Made by a program: the position numbers and the translations under genes. A DNA stretch of 64,000 bases from Pseudomonadota bacterium (lineage in GTDB: Bacteria; Pseudomonadota; Gammaproteobacteria; Burkholderiales; Burkholderiaceae_C). The stretch covers positions 62,001 to 126,000 of the forward strand of contig JAKARB010000007.1 of assembly GCA_021819435.1 (NCBI GenBank), written 5' to 3'. Shown piece after piece: positions 35,087 through 43,426 of this stretch. The notes under the pieces were generated by a model. That model ran no database searches. It worked only from the letters and a program-made list of their open reading frames with translations, and was not told where the DNA came from. Within the stretch, counting starts at the first letter, position 1. Every line of letters begins with the position of its first letter.

Positions 35087-35116
35087 ATTATAGGCACAAG
35101 GCCTCAGGCCTGTCCT
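35087..35116 (-). promoter_or_regulatory. sigma-70 promoter of ahcY
   Basis: A perfect -10 TATAAT (35087-35092) lies 18 bases from AGGACA (35111-35116), which matches the -35 consensus at 4 of 6 positions. Transcription would start near 35080, exactly at the 5' edge of the riboswitch. The -35 lies in the last codons of the diguanylate cyclase gene. Confidence 0.7.
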
Positions 35117-36186
35117 GCGAGAACCACACGGTTTCGACCGCCTTGTTTGCCGTCATAAAGCGCCCGGTCGGCGCGCACCAGGGCCTGCTCGATGCCTTCG
35201 CCCTGCTGCAACTCGGCCAAACCCAGCGTGATGCTCAGGCCCAGTCCGCGCCGGCCGTCGACCTCGGCCAGCGCCTGAACGGCAACGCGCAGGCGCTCGG
35301 CCACCTGCAAGGCCTCGTCCAGCTCCGTGCCAGGCAGCAGCACCAGGAACTCCTCACCCCCCCAACGCGCCACGTGGTCGACCTCGCGCACGCCCTCGCG
35401 CAGCACGCGGGCGATGGCGCGCAAGGCCTCGTCGCCCACGGCATGGCCATGGTGGTCGTTGATGCGCTTGAAGTGGTCGACATCGCCCAGCAGGACGCTC
35501 AGCGGCCGTCCGTCGCGCTCGAAGACGGCCGCCTCGTGCTGCGCCACCTCCATCATGAAACGGCGGTTGCGCAACTGGGTCAAAGGGTCGGTGCAAGCCA
35601 GCTCGTGCAGGCGGCGTTCGGAGCGCCGCACCAGCCGGTAGTAGGTCGAGGCCAGCACGGCCATGACCGCCAACATCGTCGCCAGGTTGATGTAGTGCAA
35701 AGAATCGAGCAGCGGCTTTGGCACCACCACCATGGGTTCGGCCTGCCGATAAAAGAGGTCCAGCGCCATGTAGCCCAGGCTCACGGCCAGCGCCATGACG
35801 ATCCGGGTGCGCATTCGGTAGTGAGCGCTCACCACCACGAAAGGCAGCGTCAGCACGATGTAATGGTGGAAGCCGGCGTCCCAGCCGATCATCACGGTCG
35901 CAGCGATGCCGTGCGCCACCACCTCGGCGCCCATCAGCAGGGTGGCGTTGTTCACCTGGCCCCGCCGGATCAGGGCCACGGCCAGGACATAGCACAGCAC
36001 GCTGGCCACATTGGCCACCGCCAAGGCCGGCACGCCCACCTGCTGAAACAGGAAGATGAAGCCGAAATGTGCGACGCCCGCGACCACGCTGGCGACCAGC
36101 ATCAGCCTGGCGAAAACGCCGGAGGCCTGCTGGCTCAGGGAGCGTTCGCCCCCCGCACCGATTGCCATCACATCCGTCAGAGCCAT
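35104..36186 (-). CDS. membrane diguanylate cyclase (GGDEF)
   Basis: A 360-residue protein with six hydrophobic helices in the first 190 residues and a C-terminal GGDEF domain that makes cyclic di-GMP from two GTP. The active site is RWGGEEFLVLLPGTE, and the inhibitory I-site RxxD is intact (REVD, five residues before GGEEF). LLGDVDHFKRINDHHGHAVGDE, shortened to DVDHFKRINDHHGH, is the substrate region. The membrane part resembles MASE-type sensor modules, but I cannot assign it to one class. Confidence 0.92.
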   Translation of the reverse strand: MALTDVMAIGAGGERSLSQQASGVFARLMLVASVVAGVAHFGFIFLFQQVGVPALAVANVASVLCYVLAVALIRRGQVNNATLLMGAEVVAHGIAATVMIGWDAGFHHYIVLTLPFVVVSAHYRMRTRIVMALAVSLGYMALDLFYRQAEPMVVVPKPLLDSLHYINLATMLAVMAVLASTYYRLVRRSERRLHELACTDPLTQLRNRRFMMEVAQHEAAVFERDGRPLSVLLGDVDHFKRINDHHGHAVGDEALRAIARVLREGVREVDHVARWGGEEFLVLLPGTELDEALQVAERLRVAVQALAEVDGRRGLGLSITLGLAELQQGEGIEQALVRADRALYDGKQGGRNRVVLAGQA

Positions 36187-36391
36187 CCGTTTTCTCGCAC
36201 ACCCGATTCAGGGTTGTCGACGACCACCGCCCGAACTTGAGCGGGCGTGATCCACCCGGCGCAAAACCGGGCCATCGGGGTCACGGTCAATTCACGGGAG
36301 AACCCTAGATTCACGGCAGAAACACGCAGCGCTCGCCCACCGTCCGGGGCGGGTTTTTTCTCTTCCCTCGACCGCCTGAACGGGAGTTTCC

Positions 36392-37114
36392 ATGAAGTCC
36401 TTCACCTTGTCAGCCTTGTCCACCTTGGCCACTGTCTTCGCCATGGGCACCGCCCACGCCGATGTCGTCGCCCAGTGGAATTTCAATTCCGCCAAGCCTG
36501 ATGGCAGCACCAGCACGGGCAGCACCCTGCCCTCCGTGGGCGCTGGCAGCCTGAACCTGATCGGCGGCGTCACCAGCCCCAGCTTCAACAGCGCCACCGG
36601 TTCGAGCGACCCGGCCGCCAGCGACAACTCCGGCTGGCAGACGACGACCTACGGCGCCCAGGGCAGCGGCAACAAGGCGCGCGGCCTGGAAGTCAAGGTG
36701 GACGCGAGCGCTTTCACGGACGTGGTCTTCACCTACGACCTGCGCCACAGCAACACCAGCTCGCGCTATGAACTGGCCCAGTACTCGCTCGACGGCGTGA
36801 ACTTCATCGACTACGCCGTGTTCGACGGCAACCAGGGCGACACCTGGTTCAACGGCCGCACCATCGACCTCTCCAACATCGCTGGTGCAGACCACAACGC
36901 CAACCTGGCGTTCCGCGTGGTCGCCACCTTCGCGCCTGGCACCTCGGGCTACCTGGCCTCCGACGCCAGCAAGACCTTCGCTGGCTCGGGCACCTGGCGC
37001 TTCGACATGGTGACCGTGACGGCCACCCCGGTGCCAGAGCCCAGCAGCTCCGCCGCCGCGCTGGCCGGCCTGGCCGCCGTCGGCTTCCTGGCCAGCCGCC
37101 GCCGCGCCGCCTGA
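36392..37114 (+). CDS. PEP-CTERM sorting domain protein
   Basis: A 240-residue secreted protein with a signal peptide (LSTLATVFAMGTAHA) and the C-terminal tripartite signal VPEPSS, a hydrophobic helix (AAALAGLAAVGFLA) and SRRRAA. The mature part begins VVAQWNFNSAKPDGS, and the YDLRHSNTSSRYELAQYSLDG segment (key part LRHSNTSSRYELAQYS) suggests a beta-sandwich domain. The function is not known. GGGAG precedes the ATG. Confidence 0.88.
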   Translation: MKSFTLSALSTLATVFAMGTAHADVVAQWNFNSAKPDGSTSTGSTLPSVGAGSLNLIGGVTSPSFNSATGSSDPAASDNSGWQTTTYGAQGSGNKARGLEVKVDASAFTDVVFTYDLRHSNTSSRYELAQYSLDGVNFIDYAVFDGNQGDTWFNGRTIDLSNIAGADHNANLAFRVVATFAPGTSGYLASDASKTFAGSGTWRFDMVTVTATPVPEPSSSAAALAGLAAVGFLASRRRAA

Positions 37115-37189
37115 GGATCTGCGGCCACACAGGAAACGGGCCCGGCCTCACCCGTGACCATCCCTGGAGGCCTCGCCTCCCGGCAAGCA

Positions 37190-37220
37190 GGGGGCCGCCG
37201 CCAACTGGCGCGCGGCCCCC
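37190..37220. terminator. 9-bp hairpin after PEP-CTERM gene
   Basis: GGGGGCCGC (37190-37198) pairs with GCGGCCCCC (37212-37220) across a 13-base loop. A smaller perfect hairpin, GGAGGC-CTC-GCCTCC, lies at 37166-37180. Neither has a T-run. Both lie between the PEP-CTERM gene and prfC. Confidence 0.4.
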
Positions 37221-37265
37221 TCATCGGCTAGCATGGCGGGTTTTCCTCGGCCCGGAGCCCTTGCC

Positions 37266-38948
37266 GTGTCTTCCTCGACTGAATCTTCGAACGACGCTTC
37301 GAACCCTGCCTCGAACCCGGGTTCCGCGGCGTCGCCATTCGCCCCCGAAACCCGCCGCCGCCGCACCTTCGCGATCATTTCCCACCCCGACGCCGGTAAA
37401 ACGACGTTGACGGAAAAGCTGCTGCTGTTCTCGGGCGCCATCCACATCGCCGGGGCGGTGAAGGGCCGCAAGGCCTCGCGCCACGCCACCTCCGACTGGA
37501 TGGAGATCGAAAAGCAGCGCGGCATCTCGGTGGCCTCGTCGGTGATGCAGATGCTTTACCGCGAGCACGTGGTCAACCTGCTCGACACCCCCGGCCACAA
37601 GGACTTCTCGGAAGACACCTACCGGGTGCTCACGGCCGTCGATTCGGCCCTGATGGTCATCGACGCGGCCAACGGCGTGGAAGCGCAGACCAAGCGCCTG
37701 ATCGAGGTCTGCCGCCAGCGCGACACGCCCATCATCACCTTCGTCAACAAGATGGACCGCGAGGGCCGCGACCCGCTGGAGCTGCTCGACGAGGTCGAGC
37801 AAGAGCTGGGCATGCCCTGCGTGCCGATGACCTGGCCGGTGGGCCAGGGCAAGCAATTCGGCGGCATCGTGAACCTGCGCACGAAGTCGATGCGCCTGTT
37901 CGACCCGGGCGCCGACAAGCGCGGCGAAGACGACGAGGTGGTGTCGCTGGACGAGCGCGACAAGCTGGCCGCCCGCTTCGGCCACGAGTGGGAGCTCGCC
38001 GAGCAGAACATGGAATTGATGGCCGAGGCCGCGCCTGCCTTCGACCTGGAGCTGTTCCTGGCCGCCAAGCAGACGCCCGTGTTCTTCGGCTCGGCCGTCA
38101 ACAACTTCGGCGTGCAGGAGGTGCTTGACGCGCTGGTCGACCTGGCCCCTTCGCCACGCCCCCGCTTCAGCACCGAGAAGGACGGCGGCAAGACCGAGAT
38201 CGCGCCAGAGATGGCGAACTTCTCGGGCGTGGTCTTCAAGGTGCAGGCCAACATGGACCCATCGCACCGCGACCGCATCGCCTTCGTGCGCGTGTGCTCG
38301 GGCAAGTACACGCCGGGCATGAAGCTCAAGGTGCAGCGCTCGGGCAAGGAACTGCGTCCCACCTCGGTGGTGACCTTCCTGTCGCAGCGCCGTGAGGCCG
38401 TCGACGAGGCCTTCGCCGGCGACATCATCGGCTTCACCACCCACGGCGGCGTGCAACTGGGCGACACCATCACCGACGGCGTCACCCTGCAATACACCGG
38501 CCTGCCCTTCTTCGCGCCCGAGCTGTTCCAAACCGTGGAACTCGCCAACCCGATGAAGAGCAAACAGTTGCAGGCCGGTTTGCTGCAACTGGGCGAAGAA
38601 GGCGCCATCCAAGTCTTCCGCCCCGAGGTGGGCGGCTCGATGTTGCTGGGCGCCGTCGGCCAGCTTCAGTTCGAAGTCGTGCAGCACCGCCTGAAGGCCG
38701 AGTACAGCGTCGACATCCGCCTGATGCCCTGCCGCTTCACCGGCGCGCGATGGATCACGGCCGACACGCCCGAGGCCTTGAAAAAATTCACCGACGAGAA
38801 CGCCTCAAAGCTCGCGCTGGATGCGGCCGACACCCTGGCCTACATGATGACCTCGGCCTATGACCTGCGCCTGACCGCCGAACGCCATCCGCTGGTGCAC
38901 TTCCACCCGCTGCGCGAGCACGCGGGCTTGAGCTTGTCGAGCCAGTGA
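37266..38948 (+). CDS. prfC: peptide chain release factor 3
   Basis: RF3 is a ribosome-bound GTPase that recycles class I release factors after termination. The 560-residue protein has the GTPase loops SHPDAGKTTLTEKLL, RGISVASSV, DTPGHKDFSEDTYR and NKMDREGRDP, followed by the EF-Tu-like domain II and the RF3 C-terminal domain (PEVGGSMLLGAVGQLQFEV, key part GAVGQLQFEV). I chose GTG 37266, with GGAG 9 bases upstream. An ATG at 37233 would add 11 residues but has no ribosome binding site. Confidence 0.95.
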   Translation: MSSSTESSNDASNPASNPGSAASPFAPETRRRRTFAIISHPDAGKTTLTEKLLLFSGAIHIAGAVKGRKASRHATSDWMEIEKQRGISVASSVMQMLYREHVVNLLDTPGHKDFSEDTYRVLTAVDSALMVIDAANGVEAQTKRLIEVCRQRDTPIITFVNKMDREGRDPLELLDEVEQELGMPCVPMTWPVGQGKQFGGIVNLRTKSMRLFDPGADKRGEDDEVVSLDERDKLAARFGHEWELAEQNMELMAEAAPAFDLELFLAAKQTPVFFGSAVNNFGVQEVLDALVDLAPSPRPRFSTEKDGGKTEIAPEMANFSGVVFKVQANMDPSHRDRIAFVRVCSGKYTPGMKLKVQRSGKELRPTSVVTFLSQRREAVDEAFAGDIIGFTTHGGVQLGDTITDGVTLQYTGLPFFAPELFQTVELANPMKSKQLQAGLLQLGEEGAIQVFRPEVGGSMLLGAVGQLQFEVVQHRLKAEYSVDIRLMPCRFTGARWITADTPEALKKFTDENASKLALDAADTLAYMMTSAYDLRLTAERHPLVHFHPLREHAGLSLSSQ

Positions 38949-39162
38949 GAAGGCATTGAAACGAATGGAAGGGCCAACCCTCATGGCGATGGCCGGCCGT
39001 GTGGAAACAGGATGCAACCAAGCCACGTCCTGTCAGACATCAATACACAGCAGCAACCCAACTTGAAGGCACTTCACGTGCCCGCAAACCTCGGCGTCGA
39101 TCCTGCCTCCCGGGGCGTCGACCTGGCCATCGCCGGGTCCGCCTCAAACCACGGAGGCATGC

Positions 39163-39858
39163 ATGTCCCTTTCCAATCGACAAGGCCCTGACAGGGCCGC
39201 GTCCTCACCGCTTTGCACTTTCGCCATCCTGTCGGCGTTCACGGTGTTCAGCGCCTTCAGCCCAGTCGCGCAAGCGGCCTACACCACGATCGCCGACAAC
39301 AGCACTGCGGCCAGCGCCGGCACCGTCTCGGCCACCGCCACCGACTGGCTGGCCACCAGCTTCACACTCTCTGAGCTGGGCCGTGGTGAAACGCTGCTCG
39401 CGTCCCTGGTGGGCGGCACCACCAGCGGCAGTGCCAGCCTGGTGCTCTACAGCAGCGACGCCAGTGGCCTGATCCCCGAGAGCGCACTCGCCAGCTTCAC
39501 CACCGTGAGCGACGCTTCAGGCACGTTGAGCTTCAGTCTGTCGGGCCTGACGCTCGGCAGCGGCACCTACTGGGCCGTGCTGAGCAACGCCACGGGCACC
39601 AGCGAATGGTCATGGACCGAAGAAGGCACCGGCACGGGCACGGGCTTCACCGGCGCCTGGGCCAACAGCGACGATGCGGGCACCACCTGGTTCAGCAACA
39701 GCACCCTCTACCCGGTGCAGGCCAGCATCACCGTCAGCGCCGTGCCCGAGCCTGGCAGCTGGTGGCTTGGGCTGGCCGGCCTGATCGGCGTTGCCGGCAT
39801 GACGGGCATGCGCCGTTCACCGCTTGCCTCGCATCCCCATGCAGCCGCCTGGCACTGA
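39163..39858 (+). CDS. PEP-CTERM protein with choice-of-anchor R-like domain
   Basis: A 231-residue secreted protein with a signal peptide (about 15-42, ending VAQAA). The mature domain (TATDWLATSFTL, LVLYSSDASGLIPESALASF, LGSGTYWAVLSN) matches the choice-of-anchor R domain known from proteins with alternative sorting signals. The sorting signal VPEPGS plus helix is followed by MRRS and an unusually long tail of about 14 residues. GGAGG lies just upstream of the start. It ends 25 bases before the intradiol-dioxygenase-like gene. Confidence 0.85.
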   Translation: MSLSNRQGPDRAASSPLCTFAILSAFTVFSAFSPVAQAAYTTIADNSTAASAGTVSATATDWLATSFTLSELGRGETLLASLVGGTTSGSASLVLYSSDASGLIPESALASFTTVSDASGTLSFSLSGLTLGSGTYWAVLSNATGTSEWSWTEEGTGTGTGFTGAWANSDDAGTTWFSNSTLYPVQASITVSAVPEPGSWWLGLAGLIGVAGMTGMRRSPLASHPHAAAWH

Positions 39859-39883
39859 GCAACAACCCACACCGGAGTCCCCC

Positions 39884-40702
39884 ATGCCCCACCTGATCAA
39901 CACCCGCCGACGCATCCTGCTGCAAGGTGGCAGCGCCTTCGCAGCCGCCGCCCTGGGTTCACCCCTGCTGGCCCAGGCCGCCCTCGGCAACACCTCGACC
40001 GTCGAGGTCACCGAAGGGCCCTACTTCGTCGATGAGCTGCTCAACCGCTCGGACATCCGCTACGACCCCACCGATGGCACCACGCAGTCCGGCCTGCTCC
40101 TGCTGCTGTCGGTCAACATCTCGACGCTGAACACGGCCACGGGCGTGACCAAACCGCTGCCGGGCGCCATGGTCGACATCTGGCACTGCAACGCGCAGGG
40201 CCTGTACTCGGACGTCTCGGCCAACAGCACCGTGGGCAAGAAGTTCTTGCGTGGCTACCAGGTGGCCAATGCGCAAGGTCGGGTGCAGTTCCGCAGCATC
40301 TACCCGGGCTGGTACTCGGGTCGCTCGCCACACATCCACTGCAAAGTGCGCCAGAACACGGGCACGGCCTCGGCGCTGGAGCTGACCACCCAGTTCTTCT
40401 TCGACGAGCAGCTCACGCAGCAGATCTACGCCGACACCAACCTGCCCTACTGGACCCACGGTCAACCCGACCAGCCTCACAGCACGGACCAGGTCTATCA
40501 GGGCAGCAACAGCTGCCTCACGGGTGCGGTGGCGGGTGACTCGCTCAAGCTCAAGCTGACGCGCACGGCCAGTTATGTGAGCGCGCGCTTCGACATCCTG
40601 ATTGACACCAGCGCGCGCTGCACCAGCAGTGAATCTGGTCAGAGCGGCGGCTCAGGCCCTGGCGGCACACCACCCGGAGGGTTCACCCCGCGCACGGTTT
40701 GA
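39884..40702 (+). CDS. Tat-exported intradiol ring-cleavage dioxygenase-like protein
   Basis: A 272-residue protein with a twin-arginine leader (NTRRRILLQGGSAFAAAAL). The catalytic-domain fold of protocatechuate 3,4-dioxygenase beta follows: VTEGPYFVDELLNRSDIR, MVDIWHCNAQGLYS and the iron-ligand region YPGWYSGRSPHIHCKV with Tyr and two His. It ends in a low-complexity Gly/Ser/Pro tail. Export is unusual for a catechol dioxygenase; secreted relatives exist with unknown substrates. GGAG precedes the start. It follows the PEP-CTERM gene closely and may share its transcript. Confidence 0.85.
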   Translation: MPHLINTRRRILLQGGSAFAAAALGSPLLAQAALGNTSTVEVTEGPYFVDELLNRSDIRYDPTDGTTQSGLLLLLSVNISTLNTATGVTKPLPGAMVDIWHCNAQGLYSDVSANSTVGKKFLRGYQVANAQGRVQFRSIYPGWYSGRSPHIHCKVRQNTGTASALELTTQFFFDEQLTQQIYADTNLPYWTHGQPDQPHSTDQVYQGSNSCLTGAVAGDSLKLKLTRTASYVSARFDILIDTSARCTSSESGQSGGSGPGGTPPGGFTPRTV

Positions 40703-40745
40703 CGCCCCCCGGTTCGGCCGCACCGGCAAAGGCCCTGCCTGCAAA

Positions 40746-40765
40746 GTACATTTGTCCAAATGCAC
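40746..40765. promoter_or_regulatory. palindrome upstream of the GNAT/hydrolase genes
   Basis: A 20-bp near-perfect palindrome: CATTTG-TC-CAAATG (40749-40762) flanked by GT and AC. It lies 35 bases before a 34-codon ORF that leads into the acetyltransferase gene. It is a candidate operator for the GntR regulator encoded at 42553-43329. Confidence 0.45.
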
Positions 40766-40796
40766 AATCAGGCTCGGTGAATCTTCAAGGAGCGGC

Positions 40797-40901
40797 ATGA
40801 ATCGGGTCGGATGGATGGCCTTTGGCAAGTCGGGCAAAGCCGACGCCTGGGTGCTGAGCGCGGCCCCTGGTGTCGTCGATGCGAGGAGGGCCTGGGCATG
40901 A
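40797..40901 (+). CDS. possible 34-residue leader peptide or small protein
   Basis: ATG 40797 is preceded by AAGGAG (40787-40792) and opens a 34-codon frame beginning MNRVGWMAFGKSGKADAW. Its TGA overlaps the ATG of the acetyltransferase gene by 4 bases (ATGA at 40898-40901), so translation could be coupled. The sequence has no domain I recognise. It might be a small regulatory peptide, or chance. Conservation at the protein level would decide. Confidence 0.4.
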   Translation: MNRVGWMAFGKSGKADAWVLSAAPGVVDARRAWA

Positions 40902-41572
40902 GTTCATTGCGCATCAGACCGACTCAACCGCAGGACATCGACGTCCTGCTGCGCCTGCAGGCCCAGGTCTACCCCACCATCCCCCCCTGGCGGCGGGACC
41001 AGCTTGCGCACCAGTTGGAGGTTTTTCCGCAAGGCCAGCTGGTGGCCGAACTCAACGGCAGGCTGGTGGGCTGCGCCAGCTCGCTGGTGATCCTGTGGGA
41101 CGAATGGGCCGACGAACACACCTGGAACGAGATCACCTCATCGGGCACCTTCGACACCCACAACCCCCAGGGCTTCACCCTATATGGCGCCGAGGTGCTG
41201 GTCGACCCCCGGCTGCGCGGTCAGCGCATCGGGCACGCGCTCTATGAAGGCCGCCGCAAGCTGTGCAAGGCGCTCAACCTGCGGCGCATCATCGCCTGCG
41301 GGCGACTGCCGGGCTACCACCGGGTGGCGCATGAGATGCCCATCGAGCTGTACGCCAAGAAGGTGCTTTGGGGTGACCTCATCGACCCGGTGCTGAGCTT
41401 CCAGCTCAAAGAAGGCTTCCGCTACTGCGGCGTGGTGCACGGCTACATCCCCGAAGACATTGAATCAGGCGGGCACGCCGCGTTGATCGCCTGGATCAAC
41501 CCGGACCACGAACCGTCGCGGCCCACCGGTTTACAGGCCGCCGCCCTCGCCGAATCACGGAGCCCCGCATGA
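40898..41572 (+). CDS. GNAT-family N-acetyltransferase
   Basis: A 224-residue acyl-CoA transferase of the GNAT fold: MSSLRIRPTQPQDIDVLLRL at the N-terminus, an acyl-CoA-binding segment VDPRLRGQRIGHALYEGRR, and a C-terminal strand-helix part. GAGGAGG lies upstream. The stop overlaps the next gene by 4 bases. A GNAT domain is fused to a carbon-nitrogen hydrolase in Bacillus YhcX-like proteins; here the two parts are separate coupled genes. The substrate is unknown. Confidence 0.9.
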   Translation: MSSLRIRPTQPQDIDVLLRLQAQVYPTIPPWRRDQLAHQLEVFPQGQLVAELNGRLVGCASSLVILWDEWADEHTWNEITSSGTFDTHNPQGFTLYGAEVLVDPRLRGQRIGHALYEGRRKLCKALNLRRIIACGRLPGYHRVAHEMPIELYAKKVLWGDLIDPVLSFQLKEGFRYCGVVHGYIPEDIESGGHAALIAWINPDHEPSRPTGLQAAALAESRSPA

Positions 41573-42489
41573 GCACGACCGACCTGGCACAAACGCCCGA
41601 ACACCGCCCCAAGCCGACCACCGTTCGCATCGCCGCAGTGCAATACCTGCTGCGGGCCATCGACGACTGGGCTGGGTTCGAGAACCAGGTCCGCTTCGTG
41701 ATGAAGGCGGCCGGCGAGTACAAGCCGCAGTTCGTGATGTTCCCCGAGATATTCACCACGCAACTGCTGTCCTTCATGGACACGCAAGACGTGAGCGCTG
41801 CGGTGCGCAACCTGCACCAATACACCGAGGCCTACACCGCGCTCTTTCGCGAACTGGCCGCGCGCTGGGGCACACACATCATCGGTGGCAGCCACCCCAC
41901 CATCATCGATGGCCAGCTCATCAACCGGGCCTACCTGTTCACGCCCGAGGGCCGGGTCTTCACGCAAGACAAGATCCACCTGACCCGCTGGGAACGCGAG
42001 AAGTGGCGAGGTGACCCCGGTCACCATCTCAACGTGTTCGACACGCCCCACGGGCGCATCGCCATCCTGATCTGCTACGACATCGAGTTCCCGGAGCTCT
42101 CGCGCATGGTCTGCGAGAAGGGCGCCGACATCCTCTTCGTGCCCTCCTGCACCGACGATCGTCAGGGCTTCTGGCGCGTGCGCTACTGCTGCCACGCCCG
42201 TGCGATCGAGAACCAGGTCTACGTGGCCGTCACCGGGACGGTGGGCAACCTGGCCGTGGAAGGCCTGGGTCTGCACTTCGGTCAGGCGGCGATCATCACA
42301 CCGTCTGACTTCCCCTTTGCCCGCGATGGCATCGCTGCGGAAGGTGTGCCCAACATGGAGCAGATCGTGATCGCCGATGTCGACCTCAGCAAGTTGGTGA
42401 GCAACCGCATCAACGGCACCACGATCCCCCTGTACGACAAGCGCCATGACGTCTATGACAACGAGGTCGACATCGTGAACACGCGCTGA
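41569..42489 (+). CDS. carbon-nitrogen hydrolase (nitrilase superfamily)
   Basis: A 306-residue cytoplasmic amidase of the nitrilase superfamily. The catalytic triad is visible: Glu in FPEIFTT, Lys in DKIHLTRWE and Cys in FVPSCTDDRQG. The C-terminal NRINGTTIPLYDKRHDVYDNE region is typical of the YhcX-like group. It overlaps the GNAT gene by 4 bases; the two proteins probably act on one substrate by acylation and amide cleavage. It converges on the GntR gene. Confidence 0.92.
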   Translation: MSTTDLAQTPEHRPKPTTVRIAAVQYLLRAIDDWAGFENQVRFVMKAAGEYKPQFVMFPEIFTTQLLSFMDTQDVSAAVRNLHQYTEAYTALFRELAARWGTHIIGGSHPTIIDGQLINRAYLFTPEGRVFTQDKIHLTRWEREKWRGDPGHHLNVFDTPHGRIAILICYDIEFPELSRMVCEKGADILFVPSCTDDRQGFWRVRYCCHARAIENQVYVAVTGTVGNLAVEGLGLHFGQAAIITPSDFPFARDGIAAEGVPNMEQIVIADVDLSKLVSNRINGTTIPLYDKRHDVYDNEVDIVNTR

Positions 42490-42552
42490 GGTCCATGACA
42501 ACGGAGCTGAACGAAGGCGACCCGGTGCACCGTCAGGTGCGCTGCGCTCGCT

Positions 42553-43329
42553 TCAGGGCTTCATCGTGTGCCGGTAGGCGTATGCATCCCCGCGGAAGGT
42601 GCCCTCGACGTACTCCACCAACTGCCCATTGGTGGCGTAGGTGTGCCGCTTGAGCAGCAGGCAAGGCCCGGGTCGCTCGAAACCGAAGACGCGGGTTTCC
42701 TCTGCGTCGCTCATCACCGCTTCCACGCTTTGATCAGCGCGTTCGAGCGCGATGCCGCAAGTTGCCTGCAACAAGCCGTACGCCGAGCCCTGGCCGTCCC
42801 AGTCGGCCAGCTCGGGCGCGGCTGTGAGGTCATACCAGGCAACCTCGCGTGACATCGGGCAACCATCGGCCAGGCGCACCCGCGTGATCTGCAGAAACTG
42901 CGCGGTCGAGGGGCGCTTGAACACCGAGGCCATGGTGCGATCGAGCACGATGCGGCGCGACAGCACCTGCGTGCTCGGCGTCATGCCCAGTTCTTCCATC
43001 TCCTTTGAGAAACCCTTGAGCCGCGCCAGCTCGGGCGCGACCCGGGGCGCGTGGCGAACCACCGTGCCGCCACGGCCGTGCGTGCTGAGGTTGTGCGCCT
43101 CGCGCAGGTGGTCGTAGGCGCGTTTGACCGTGGTGCGGCTCACGCCCAGTTCGGCCGCGAGCACACGCTCGGCGGGCAGGTGCTGCCCTTCGGTGAGCAC
43201 GCCCTCTGACATCAGGCGGGTCAGCTCATCGACCAGTTGCAGGTAAACAGGCTGGGCGCGGGCCGACTCCAGCCGGATCTGGTCGAGCCAGACGGGCGAA
43301 GGCGCAGACGGAGAGGAGACTGAAGGCAT
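42553..43329 (-). CDS. GntR-family (HutC/UTRA) transcriptional regulator
   Basis: A 258-residue repressor-type regulator with an N-terminal winged HTH (PVYLQLVDELTRLMSEGVL, LPAERVLAAELGVSRTTVKR) and a C-terminal UTRA ligand-binding domain (RVRLADGCPMSREVAWYDL, VEYVEGTFRGDAYAYR). It is encoded next to the GNAT/hydrolase pair and is their likely regulator. Its own promoter region holds a GTGGCG-N5-CGCCAC dyad. Confidence 0.92.
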   Translation of the reverse strand: MPSVSSPSAPSPVWLDQIRLESARAQPVYLQLVDELTRLMSEGVLTEGQHLPAERVLAAELGVSRTTVKRAYDHLREAHNLSTHGRGGTVVRHAPRVAPELARLKGFSKEMEELGMTPSTQVLSRRIVLDRTMASVFKRPSTAQFLQITRVRLADGCPMSREVAWYDLTAAPELADWDGQGSAYGLLQATCGIALERADQSVEAVMSDAEETRVFGFERPGPCLLLKRHTYATNGQLVEYVEGTFRGDAYAYRHTMKP

Positions 43330-43366
43330 GGACCACGGATGCAGGGCGTGCACATCGATTCTAGGG

Positions 43367-43383
43367 GTGGCGCCAAACGCCAC
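43367..43383. promoter_or_regulatory. dyad between GntR and PEP-CTERM genes
   Basis: GTGGCG (43367-43372) and CGCCAC (43378-43383) form a perfect 6-bp inverted repeat with a 5-base spacer. It lies 38 bases upstream of the GntR start and 44 bases upstream of the PEP-CTERM start. It is a candidate operator for either gene. Confidence 0.35.
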
Positions 43384-43426
43384 TTGCCCGCACAGTTTGG
43401 CATCTTTTTGGACCCTCTACGGCATC

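Noticed and set aside
36334..36360. CGCCC / GGGCG stem followed by six T before the PEP-CTERM gene at 36392
   Set aside because: It looks like a terminator, but the stem is only about 5 bp. It could be an attenuator or the end of an unseen short RNA; evidence is too thin for a feature.
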